Under the pieces are notes generated by a model. The model worked only from the letters and a program-made list of their open reading frames with translations. It did not search any database and was not told where the DNA came from. The translations under genes and the position numbers were made by a program. From the NCBI GenBank assembly GCA_028641055.1, contig CM054062.1, forward strand, positions 273,699,349-273,763,348: a stretch of DNA of 64,000 nucleotides. Direction: 5' to 3'. The DNA is from Alopecurus myosuroides (taxonomy: Eukaryota; Streptophyta; Magnoliopsida; Poales; Poaceae). Shown here piece after piece: positions 1 through 11,763 of this stretch; positions within the stretch are counted from its first letter, which is position 1; every line of letters starts with the position of its first letter.

Positions 1-397
1 AGAAGGCCCATGAAAAGCCCACCCGCATCAACTTGCGGGCTAAGTTAGGAATTGTAACCAACTCAAGCTAGGGTTTGTATCCTCTCCGGGTTGGACTCGA
101 GACCTGGCTATCTATATAAAGCCAGGAGAGCCTCAAAGGAAAGGACCAAGTATTACCGCACGACCACAAAAGCCTTGAAACTCGAGATCTACTCTCGATT
201 CGAGCACCTGTAATCGATCTCATCGTTTAATACAGATCAGCAGAAGGCAGGAGTAAGGGTTTTACCTCTTCGAGGGCCCCGAACCTGGGTAAATATCGCC
301 TCCCTGTCTAGCCGACGATTCCACCAGCGCCTATGACATCTCCTAGTCGAAACCCGATAGGGTCACCTGAGGGATTTGCGGAGCCAGAGCTTCGACA
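1..397 (+). mobile_element. Terminal part of a Tat/Gypsy-like LTR (3' end)
   Basis: LTR sequence with a TATA box (CTATCTATATAAAGCC, about 107-122), a leader-like region containing GAGGGCCCCGAACC, and the end TTCGACA at 391-397. The CGACA end is the same as in elements A and B of this window, hence the Tat-like assignment (inference). Its right edge is placed exactly because the next base resumes the LARD LTR, as shown by comparison with the second LARD LTR copy at 10161. The rest of this element lies upstream of the window. The target duplication would be CCTAG (398-402) but the other copy is not visible. Confidence 0.7.
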
Positions 398-3300
398 CCT
401 AGTCACATAAATATTTTGGCAAAGCATTGCTAAAGAAAAGCCTAGTGCTTTATTAAATAGAAATTCCAATATTTCCAGAAACAGAAAACTAAAACAAGTT
501 ACTATTGGAAACTTTCTTAAAATGATTTGAAATTCATACCATTGCTTCCTTATGTCAAATAAGGAACACACACAAGAGGAGACCAAGAATTGAATCCATT
601 AAAGCCCTGAAAACATGAATTTTCTCCACAGCAACATTTGGGATTTTGAACAAGTTTGTTCTACAAACTTTTTCCAAATGCCATGAAATAAATACCACAT
701 GCTCTATATCACAAATGAGGATGAAAACCAAAAGGGCACAAGTTTTTGAATAATTTAAGTTGCCAAAAACCCCTGTTTTCTTGACAGCACCTGTTTGAAA
801 TTTGAACAAGTTTGTTCTATGAAGTAACTCAAAATGACTTGAATTTTCTACCACATAAGGAACACATCAAATAAGGAATGTGTGCCAAAAATTATCATTT
901 TTGGAATCTCTTAAGTAGTCAAATAAATTCAATGTCCATTTTTGTAAGAATTCAAATTTGAACAACTTTGAATTATAAAGTTTCCCCAATTGAGCCAATT
1001 TTCATATATGTTGTACATCTCAACTAATTAGAATCTTGGGCAAAAGGATTTCAAATTTTAACTTTGTTTGCCTAGGGAAAACATCCATTTTCTAAGAGTA
1101 CAGGGACCTACTTGTAATTCTCCAGGGACCAAAATGTAATCCTAGTCACACCTTCTTCTTCCTCCTGTAGATGACGCAGCAGAGGGCATGGAGGCCCATG
1201 CTTCTTGGATTCGAGTAGAAGCCATCTAGTTGATTAAAAGCCCCCATGTGCACCTCTGTGGTCACTACCTGCTCCCTCTCTCCCCCCCTCGAAGTCTCTC
1301 CTCTCTCTCTCTTAGATTTTTACAAACCGAACCCTAGCCCGTACATGGTCGCCGGCGATTCGGTAGTTGCAGCGCTCACCGACGGCAGCCGTTGTGCCCT
1401 TTAGCTCCGCCTTGCCGTGGTGGCCCTCGGTGCCGAAGGAATCGGTCCGAATCGACGCGAGGAGCCCGCGCCATCCATCTCCTCGCTGCGGGTCCGGCGG
1501 ACTCCGGCGAGGCATTGCCGCGCCCACGACCTTCCTCCTCCCTCCTCGAGTACTCCATGACAGTTGTGGTGAGCAGGGGATTCCCCCCGACCGTTTTCTC
1601 CTCTCCCTCTCCCTCCGAATCGCCGCCGCGCTGCACTCGCCCTCCGGCCGCCGCGTTTCCTCGTCGCCGCCGTCCTCCGGTCGGTTCCCTGGAAACGAGT
1701 TCCCTCCCACTGGGTTCCCCTAGTCGTAAGCAACATGTATGTATCTTTGATTCGACGAATGTTGGCCGTTTGCGCCGGATTATTACTCGCCGGAATCCGC
1801 TCCGCCGGCGAGTGATGTCGCAGTGAGGTCACGCTGGCGTCATCGTCTCCTTGACCCCGCGCGGACGAAGTCAAACTGCGCGTGGGGCCGAGTCTCTGCT
1901 CGCGTGGCGCCTGCGTGGCTGGCTGGCCCGCGCGTCAGCGACCTTGGGTGGATCTGCTCGCGGTAAACGTAGATCTGGCCGGCCCAATATGTGGATCTGG
2001 CCCGTGTGCAGTTTATTTTTCCATTTCATTTTTACAGAGAAAGTACATGTTTACTTTTGGCTCTAAAATGCTATCTAAAAGATGAATTTGACCAAACCAA
2101 AATTCACAGCTGTAAAGAAACAAAATCTAAACCACCTCCAACTTGTAGATCTACTTTTGGATGTATAGTTTTGAAATTAAAAATGATTTGGCAACAGCTA
2201 CCAGAAACACCAAAATGAGCCCCATTTTTATTTTACAACTCAGAATGAAGTGAGGCCAATTGCATTGGAAAGCCCTTGAAATTTCCTAACAGGAGTATTT
2301 AACCTCGTTTCCAAATTCATTGTATTTTTGAAATGGCATGCAATTTGGTAAAACACCAGAGAGCACTTTGGTGATTTTTATAAAATTATTAAAAATGATT
2401 TTTGATGCAAACTCAACTGGATGGTCTTTTATATGTTTAGGGATATCCAAACCTAGAAGGGTTTAATTTTTAGAGCATCCTAGAAAATTTGGTGGACAGA
2501 TCTTTGATTTGCTTGTTTCTGCCATTTTGGCATTTTAGCTATTTAAATTGTTGTGATTATATTTTTGTGTTACAATATTGTTTTCTAGCATGTATAAGTT
2601 GTGTGAACTTGTTTTATAAGTGTTACTTAGCTATTTTAGCATGTTAGATTGTGTGGACTTGAGTGGAGAAGAAATAGGAGTTTTGTTATTAGCATATGTT
2701 ATTCTCTAGTTATTACTTGCATAGAGTTTTTGATTGATTAATTTGTGTGCAAGTGATTGAATTGTTTTGTTGAGATATTAGATACAGCACCATGTTGATA
2801 CTTAGTTTGTGTTGTCATCACCTCTACTATTGCATTTGAGTTGGTAGAAAAGCATGAGTAGTTTAATCATTACTATGAAAATGTTTTGGAAAAATTCCCT
2901 CATGTGTGGAATTTTTGGCATTAATATTTGTGGTTGCATAGCCACATATTTTTGGGTTGTATCCATAGGTCCAGTAGAATTTTGATAAGTTTGTTATGAG
3001 TACTTGACTCCTAGATTTTTCACTTGTGTGAAAACAATAGCATGAGTAGCATTGCCTTGCTTATTTTAGCACCCTGTTATTTTCTGCTAGTATTGTTATT
3101 GCACTAGGTGCTAGTTTAGGTTTTTGCTAATTTTTGTCAAGTATGACCAGAGGCATTGTGACCTCTTAATGCTTTGTTATGCTAGTGGAACACCCACTGG
3201 TTTCATTGCATTGTTGGTGGAAACATTATTTCCCCCACACTAGATGTGTTTCTTTTATATATGTTTTGAGTAGATCTTTAAATGCTTTTTAGGATTTTTG

Positions 3301-6074
3301 CTAGATTAATTCTCATGAAACCAGTACCATTTAGGTACTGTTATTTTTTGTTATAGCACCTCTAGATACTTGGTGCTTGTGTTTGAAATAGAATTAAATA
3401 GCAATGCTTAAAGTCTAAATTTCATACTAGGATATTCATGTATGCTTTTTGTCTTGTTTTACCCTAGGGAAAACTATGAATCTTTGGTGTGGAAACCATA
3501 GGATGGAATGTCCTTGTGGCATTATTATCTTAGGGTTTTCACCTCTGATAGGTTTCCTCTTAAGTATCATAAAAGCATGAGTAACACTTGGATGACTAGG
3601 AATTAATCTCCTCACATGTGTAGCATTTTAAGCATAGTTTTTCCTTGTTTCCTAGCTATGCTTTTTATGTTATTTTGTGGAATCCAGTAGCATTTATGGT
3701 ACTGGTTAGAGGAGTATTTTTGCCTCTGCTATCTTGCACACTTGTGCATAAAATTAACTAGTGTAGCCTAAACTAGTCTAGTATTTTTCCTAAATTTTCT
3801 ACTAGTATGAGTAGGAGTTTTTGGATGCTAGATTGTTTGTTTGGAGCACTTTTATAAAAGTGACCAGAGGCTTATTAACCTCTGGGTGAGCATTTCTTTC
3901 TAGTGGAACACCCACTGGTACTTTTGCATCATGGTGGAAAATAGGCTTGACTTGTTGTCATGAGCCTTTTTCACCACTTGAGTATTTTAGCAAATTATAT
4001 GTGCTAGCCATAGAGATTGTTGGGGAAGTTTTAGACATAAAAATGTGTTTTATGTGACACCCTACTGTCTAGTAACATGTGCTCTACCCCACTGGTCCAT
4101 GGTGTTCTTAACTAAAAATCATTGAATTGGCCACACATAAACACTAGGAAAAAAAGCAGACTTTTCAACTATAGTTTTTATGCCAATTTTTCTTAAGGGA
4201 AAAATTGAGAACTTGGGTGGTACTTCTTGATTGCTTGCTGTATGTATTACTTGTAGCCTTGTTTGTCTTGTTTGGTTCTGAATGTGTGTCCTTTATTCTC
4301 TTTTTACGACGTTAGAAAACGAAGAGGAAGGAAGTGTCGGGAAGCTCTGTTTCAAGTTCCAGTCACTCCAACAACCAGGGACACAAAGAGATACCAGGCA
4401 AGCATCCTGATTGCTTGCTGATACAATACTTACCATTATATATCATGCATGTTTTACCTCTGAAGTTTTACCAAAACTTTATTATCAAAACTATTTTTGA
4501 TGTGGCTATTACTACTATATTAGTATATAGGTTACTATCATGCCAGTAGTTAAACTTGGTAATACCAAGCCCATAGGCCACCTTATGGTATTTATTACCA
4601 TCAAATATACTAGTCCCTAAGTGGACACCCTAAAATTGTGATTCTACAAAACAAAGGCTTTACGGAAAAACCCGGAGAAAAGGCGGATCCTTGTTCTCCG
4701 GAGGAATGTGGAAGTGGTCATTTTTGAGAAAGTGGTGTTTTTCAAAAATGACACATAACCTAGTCTTCGCCGGACAACCTTTACCGTACTGCCACCCTAC
4801 CCTAACATGGGCACGGGGCTTAACTTGAAGTTTGTTCTTATTAGTGTGTGCTATCTCACTTGCTATAAGGGGCGTCGTACCCTCGAACCGAATGTCGTCA
4901 AAACTCCCAATGTTGAGGCATATAAAGTGTGGGATTAATTTTCCCTCCGGATGCATTCATTGAGGCTCCTGGCTAGGCAGGGTGGGACTTGATGCCGGGG
5001 AGAACAACCTCAATCGAGAGATAGGCATATTCTAGCTTGAACATAGTGGATGGTTATGATCAGATACCTGATGTTTACATACTGTTGTTACAGTCCGTGA
5101 TTGTTCACGGGAGGTGTACTGGATCTGGTGGATGTGTACACCTCTGCAGAGTACAACTTTTTCGAAGAAGCCGCGTCCTCGGATATGGACAGTTGAATGG
5201 CCATGTAGCTAGCATTGTGTCAATGTTTTCAAAAAGGAAGTTTTTGAAAGGGAATTTTGGAAAGGAAGTGTTGAACTTGTGAAGTTCGGAAAGGAATGGA
5301 AACTTATACCGTGGAGGTATCGTCGATGATGAAAAGCCAGATGATGTTATACAAAACAAAATGTTTTGCAAAGAAAACCTTTTCTACTCTACGCAAGAAT
5401 TCTGGAAACTGATTCCAAGAAGTTTTGCAAAGAGAAAATATTCTTTAACAAAGTTTTACAAAACCTCTTGTACATGTGATATCTACAAGAGAAATAAAAC
5501 TATATATTATTTTTCTTCTGAAGTATCTTCTTCAACGAAGATACAGATAAACCTGACTGCAACTGTGGTGTCATCATATATGAACACCATTGATAGTGAA
5601 CCATATTTATAGCCTACCTATTCCACCATATAAGCATATTTGCATGTTGGTAAGTGACATGAGGGATGTCTTGCGGAGTACATTCAAATGTACTCATTAT
5701 GGTTTCGCCCCTGGTATCTACTTATCAGATTTTGAGAAGGAACCTCCGAAGGATATCTATGAAGAGAAGTACGGAGTTGACGGCTTTGCGAACTAGGATC
5801 GTCTCCGGGTCAGCAGCCTGTAGGTTAAGGCGTGACTTGGGCTCAACTATGTTGTGTTATAATTGTCTTCCGCTGCGTTTGTTAAGTTGCCTGCCCTTTG
5901 TGGCAGATGTGTTAGACTTGATCATGTGATCATTTGTGTAATACCTTTATGTATTCGTGTAATGGATGATGTATTTCTGTGTGCCAACTGTGTATGTTGT
6001 TCACGACTGATCTTTCTGGGATCGTGAATGTATGCATACGTAGGGTTTCAGACTGCCGGTCTGGGGTCCTTACA
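398..6074 (+). repeat. 5' LTR of the LARD (lacks its first 457 bp in the window)
   Basis: Matches 10161-19717 (after removal of the Harbinger insertion) with about 20 substitutions and one 1-bp indel by eye. From left to right it holds an AT-rich stretch, a GC-rich gene-like island (about 1150-2000), a long T-rich intron-like tract with recurrent small hairpins (about 2200-4300), exon-like leader segments with plausible splice signals (near 4310-4400 and 4960-5210), and the terminal CTTACA. The many short reading frames are not supported as genes. Confidence 0.92.
1150..2000 (+). other. GC-rich gene-like island inside the LARD LTR (copy 1)
   Basis: Against an AT-rich LTR this stretch is strongly GC-rich. 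It begins with a pyrimidine-rich run (CTCTCTCTCTCTT near 1302-1315), then ACCCTAGCC, and carries overlapping open frames of 86-157 codons on both strands. This is what a CpG-rich 5' UTR or first exon looks like, so it may contain the transcription start of the element or a captured gene fragment. I do not recognise any protein in it. Repeated at about 10913-11763. Confidence 0.5.
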
Positions 6075-6078
6075 GAGT

Positions 6079-6091
6079 TGGTATCAGAGCC
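6079..6091 (+). other. Primer binding site, tRNA-iMet type, of the LARD
   Basis: TGGTATCAGAGCC lies four bases after the LTR end CTTACA (6074). This is the common plant initiator-methionine tRNA primer site used by Copia elements and by several Gypsy chromovirus lineages. It fixes the orientation (plus) and the 5' LTR boundary. Confidence 0.92.
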
Positions 6092-9000
6092 ATCCTGACC
6101 TTAGGAGACCTTAGTTAGCATGGACGTCAGATAGGAAAGAAAAGTATTTTTTGAGTAAAAACCCATTTACTATGTGCATTATTTTTATCTAAGGGATTTT
6201 TAGTATATTTTCCCCTCCTTGTTATCTTTTCAAAAAGATTCTAAATGCATATTAAGGGCGTCCTTGAACAGTGATTCGAAGGGCGGGCCTTATAGAGTTG
6301 GTATGTCTCTCGGTTAAGAGTCTATTTCTTACTTGTTTGCAACTGCTCCGCTCTGTTTTTGAAACATCTCTCGTCTTTGAAGTTTTATGTCCAGAAAATA
6401 GTTGGGGTTTCAAAAACAGATTGTTGCATAGTTTTACCTCTCTCAGTTAAAAGTTTTATCAAACTTTACTTCTATTATCTTGTTTCCATACAAAAACTTT
6501 TATACTTGTCGATGTCCCGAGAAGACCAAAATAATTGCCTAGCTCTACAGTGATGATGGTCAGAAGTAGATATAGTTCTTCAGCCACTTCTAGGATTTTT
6601 GGATCATCCCCCGACGTAGCTCCAATGGAGCCTTGCTTGTGTGTTTTGGCTTTCTTATGTGTGTCCGTAGGACTTTGTGCTATTGTGTGGTGTAGAATTT
6701 TGGTTCATCTAGGCTTCTATATGTTTGTGGGGTGCTCAAAATTTGCAGATTTGTGCTTGCCCCGCTCTTGTTTTTGAATCGCCTTGTGTTAAATTTTTGC
6801 AAGCAAAAATGTTTGTATAGCATTCAAAAACAAGAATTTGTTGCTTAGACTTATACTTGTTTTCGCTTCATAATGCGACCCGTCATGAACCACCACCATC
6901 TCCCCCACAATAAATGAAAGCACCATTGGGCCTAATAATAGAGGACCATCAAGCCACACGAGCTGATAGCATTGCTACCAGTGATGCACTCCAACAGATA
7001 AAGCTCCAACAACGACAACCTTTAAAGAAGAAAAGGCGTGAATGCACCAACTACTACTGACCAAAACCTCTATGTCTGTCTGTTTGCAAAAGACTCTTTT
7101 TACCCTGTTGGCTAAATGTCGCACTTTTTTTATGTTCCTTTTTAAAAGACCAAACAAGAGAAATACCCTTTTAAAAAGTTATATACCTCCATCCTCTGGA
7201 GAAAGTTGCAAAAGAAGTCTTCACATGCCATGATGCGCAACCCCCTCAAAAGCCAATCAAAAGAGCACAATTCAATGTTCGACGTACGATGACGCTAGTC
7301 GTATCTTGTCGGACAAACATAATTAAATAGAAATCTAACAAGACTAACATGCTTTGTCTAATCTTAGGTTGACACCTAACCAAATCATGCGAACTACTGA
7401 CAACTCTTTCTAAACCAAGAAATTAAGTGACTTACGACACCTTTTAATCTAGTTGGTGAAAAGGAGAAGTCACGAGAAAGTAAGATGATGACCTATTCGT
7501 TTACTAGTTAATAGGATATCGGGTGTATCTACTTTGGAAACCAAATCTTGGTAGGCATTGTAGGTACCATGAAATTCGGAGTTTAGAAATTAAGTAAACC
7601 ACGGAATGATTGTGATACATATAGGAAACAACAGTTTTCCTGTTTTTGTTTCTTTGTGTGCTCTTGATTGAAATAAATTTGTGTTTTATTCAATCTTGTT
7701 TCCTAACTTATATGGAGTTGTTAGGACTTGTTATTATGTTGTTTTATTACAATAAATCTACCCTAGAAAGTGTGTGCACGATTGGAAACTCGAATAAAAA
7801 TGAAATAGCATTTGTTACCTTCTAGTTTATTATTTGAAATTTTTGTGAGAGCTAGATCTGTGTATACTTTCTTAGTAGATTTTTGTGCTATGCTTCCTTT
7901 GAGTCCAGTACCATTTAGGTACTGTTATTTTGATGCTTGTACCTATGTTAGCTTGCATTTCTCTTAATAATCAAGCATGTGTAAGAATTGCTATCAATAT
8001 GCACTAGTATTGTTGCACTAGATTAAATAGCCTTATATTTTTATCTAGTATGCAAAGTTTTTCATGAGTAACCAGAGGCTTAGTACCTATTTTTCCTTGG
8101 TATTAGTAGGCCATATCCCACTGGTCCCTTTGTATTTTGGCTTGAGGATGAAAATCCCCAACCATACACATGTGGACAATAGCATGTTTCACTATGTGAT
8201 TGATTTCTATTTTCCACCATGGAAAATATAATTGTTTTCTTTTCACTTATGCAAGTGATAAGTTTATTTCTTATTAGTAAATACTAATATGTTTAGGTGT
8301 GATCCTTTTTTTTAGCATAATATTCCTTAGGGGTATCATGTTAAGAAATGTTTCACTATCGTGTGCTGAAATTAAATTGTTCGCAAATAGAATAAATTCC
8401 TCCTTATTGGTAGATTGTTTGTGAATGATTTTAAATTGAGTGTATGGATTTTTGAAAAGGTTTAGATAACTTTTCACTAATTTCATATCCACTGGTTGTG
8501 TGAGTTATACCTTGCTTGTTTGCTAGCAATTGGTTAAAGAAAAACATAAATTGCTAGAATTAATTTATGCATGTTTAATAGTTGTTTCATGGGATTGTTT
8601 TGATGTTTGTGCTTACTAGCATGAGTAAGTTTTGTGTACTGTTATTAGGTACATTTATATTCATGACTTGCTTGTTTAAGTTTAAACATCATGATAGCAT
8701 TGTTTGCTTCTCTAGAGTGAAACTAGTCTCACCACTAGAAAATGGTGATTTTTGCTCTAGTATTACCTCTTTTTATTTTTTATGAGTATATGTGCTGATA
8801 TAGCATGTTTAGGAAGTTATTACTTCTGTTATCATGCCATGAATTATTTAGTTGCATGTTCTATGGTTATAGGATATGATTATCTCATATAGCATGCTGG
8901 TGTAGATTTTTCATACTAGTGTGTTATTTGTGCAGTCCTGTTTTTTTTTTATGCCTGTGTAATAGGAGTTTTATCTTGTGTAAAGATGGTATTTTAGAGT

Positions 9001-9664
9001 ACCTTTATGATTGTATTCATTGGTTTTTAGCTACTGGTTGTTTGCTAATTGTTCATGATTGATGGATTCCAAAACCTCTAATAAACAATAACCTAGTGAA
9101 TAAATAGTCTATTCATCTGTGGTGTTGTTTGCTTGCTTGTTGGATTTTGTTTAAATGTTTTATCTTAGCATGAGTTTATACTTGTGTTATGATTTTGATT
9201 AAGAGTATCTTATTAAACTAAAAACATCCAACTAAAATCATGAACATATTAAGTGATAGTTGCTTGTGGTGAGTAATAACCACTGCCATGGGTATTTGTT
9301 CTGTCTGTTTGCTTTACCTTAGCAACCTAACCTTTTTGCACCCACAAGCTATACTTTTAGCTTCTTATATACCTTTCTATGAGAGTGGTAGACCACCCCA
9401 TATGTGGTATGTAATATGTGGTATATAGCTAGGAACTCATGTAAATAATTGACGGTATTTTTCCAGGTAGTTCTGCACTAACCTTAATTTTTGTTCAAAC
9501 TAGGAAACAAAAGTTTTGGACCTAACACAGTGCTGGTGTACTTTTTAAAATGAAGTTGCTAATTTAGGGTAGTACCCCACCTCCCAAGAAAAGTCAAAGG
9601 GGGGAAGCACCTGCACTCCAACACTAACATTCTGTTTGTTGGCCCTCCCTTAGTCCTCGCTTGT

Positions 9665-9700
9665 GAATCTCGGGGACGAGATTCTTTTTAAGGGGGGAAG
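9665..9700 (+). other. Hairpin and polypurine tract before the LARD 3' LTR
   Basis: GAATCTCG (9665-9672), loop GGGA, CGAGATTC (9677-9684) form a perfect 8-bp stem. The polypurine tract AAGGGGGGAAG (9690-9700) follows, then ACC and the LTR start TGTCACATCCC at 9704. The same hairpin-tract-LTR order occurs before the LTR at 36151. Confidence 0.85.
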
Positions 9701-10912
9701 ACCTGTCACATCCCAATTTTGGAATACCTGTTAACACAGTTGTTTTGCTAATTGATTTACTAATAAACCTTGGTTGTGTTTGTTTGTGGTTGTTTAAGTG
9801 CAACTAAACAAACTAATTATATAAACTTGCAAACTTAAAAGGATAGCAAAGAAGTGAACTAAAAATATTCAACATATTGTTCCAGGGATAAAAATATTCA
9901 ACATATTGTTCCAATGACCTTGGCAATATTTTCTAAAGTGAATATTGATCAAAGAGTTTTCCAAAACATCTTATGAATCTCATACTTGTTGAATATTATT
10001 CCAAGACCTAAATTAAGAAAGAGGAAAACACTTAATAAATTTCCATAAAGGATTATCAGAAAAAGAGGCATTCTTAAATGCTTCACCAAAATATTATCAA
10101 ATGTTTTTCCAACCTTGGAAGATTAAAAACAATAGTATTAGAGAGCATTTACTTGCTATCCCTAGTCACATAAATATTTTGGCAAAGCATTGCTAAAGAA
10201 AAGCCTAGTGCTTTATTAAATAGAAATTCCAATATTTCCGGAAACAGAAAACTAAAACAAGTTACTATTGGAAACTTTCTTAAAATGATTTGAAATTAAT
10301 ACCATTGCTTCCTTATGTCAAATAAGGAACACACACAAGAGGAGACCAAGAATTGAATCCATTAAAGCCCTGAAAACATGAATTTTCTCCACAGCAACAT
10401 TTGGGATTTTGAACAAGTTTGTTCTACAAACGTTTTCCAAATGCCATGAAATAAATACCACATTCTCTATATCATAAATGAGGATGAAAACCAAAAGGGC
10501 ACAAGTTTTTGAATAATTTAAGTTGCCAAAAACCCATGTTTTCTTGACAGCACCTGTTTGAAATTTGAACAAGTTTGTTCTATGAAGTAACTCAAAATGA
10601 CTTGAATTTTCTACCACATAAGGAACACATCAAATAAGGAATGTGTGCCAAAAATTATCATTTTTGGAAGCTCTTAAGTAGTCAAATAAATTCAATGTCC
10701 ATTTTTGTAAGAATTCAAATTTGAACAACTTTGAATTATAAAGTTTCCCCAATTGAGCCAATTTTCATATATGTTGTACATCTCAACTAATTAGAATCTT
10801 GGGCAAAAGGATTTCAAATTTTAACTTTGTTTGCCTAGGGAAAACATCCATTTTCTGAGAGTACAGGGACCTACTTGTAATTCTCCAGGGACCAAAATGT
10901 AATCCTAGTCAC

Positions 10913-11763
10913 ACCTTCTTCTTCCTCCTGTAGATGACGCAGCAGAGGGCATGGAGGCCCATGCTTCTTGGATTCGAGTAGAAGCCATCTAGTTGATTAA
11001 AAGCCCCCATGTGCACCTCTGTGGTCACTACCTGCTCCCTCTCTCCCCCCCTCGAAGTCTCTCCTCTCTCTCTCTTAGATTTTTACAAACCGAACCCTAG
11101 CCCGTACATGGTCGCCGGCGATTCGGTAGTTGCAGCGCTCACCGACGGCAGCCGTTGTGCCCTTTAGCTCCGCCTTGCCGTGGTGGCCCTCGGTGCCGAA
11201 GGAATCGGTCCGAATCGACGCGAGGAGCCCGCGCCATCCATCTCCTCGCTGCGGGTCCGGCGGACTCCGGCGAGGCATTGCCGCGCCCACGACCTTCCTC
11301 CTCCCTCCTCGAGTACTCCATGACAGTTGTGGTGAGCAGGGGATTCCCCCCGACCGTTTTCTCCTCTCCCTCTCCCTCCGAATCGCCGCCGCGCTGCACT
11401 CGCCCTCCGGCCGCCGCGTTTCCTCGTCGCCGCCGTCCTCCGGTCGGTTCCCTGGAAACGAGTTCCCTCCCACTGGGTTCCCCTAGTCGTAAGCAACATG
11501 TATGTATCTTTGATTCGACGAATGTTGGTCGTTTGCGCCGGATTATTACTCGCCGGAATCCGCTCCGCCGGCGAGTGATGTCGCAGTGAGGTCACGCTGG
11601 CGTCATCGTCTCCTTGACCCCGCGCGGACGAAGTCAAACTGCGCGTAAGGCCGAGTCTCTGCTCGCATGGCGCCTGCGTGGCCGGCTGGCCCGCGCGTCA
11701 GCGACCTTGGGTGGATCTGCTCGCGGTAAACGTAGATCTGGCCGGCCCAATATGTGGATCTGG
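10913..11763 (+). other. GC-rich gene-like island inside the LARD LTR (copy 2)
   Basis: Counterpart of 1150-2000 at an offset of 9763. Differences are mainly C/T or G/A changes at CG and CHG sites (for example near 11527, 11647 and 11667), as expected for methylated transposon DNA. Confidence 0.5.

Larger units (their letters stand above)
6075..9703 (+). other. Non-coding internal domain of the LARD
   Basis: 3629 bp between the primer site and the 3' LTR. No frame longer than about 80 codons and no retroviral motif on either strand. Composition is AT-rich and intron-like. The stretch about 7850-8180 is a diverged, colinear relative of the LTR stretch about 3640-4000: both carry a CAGTACC/GGTACTG-type hairpin and then an ACCAGAGGC...CCCACTGG module. 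The domain ends in a hairpin plus polypurine tract. Confidence 0.85.

Noticed and set aside
308..854. Small minus-strand frames near the left edge
   Set aside because: Chance frames across an LTR-LTR junction and AT-rich LTR sequence, with no domain or codon pattern.
1312..1874. Open frames of 86-157 codons on both strands (repeated at 11075-11637)
   Set aside because: All frames are open because the stretch is GC-rich. No recognised domain and no splice support. Kept only as an island of interest.
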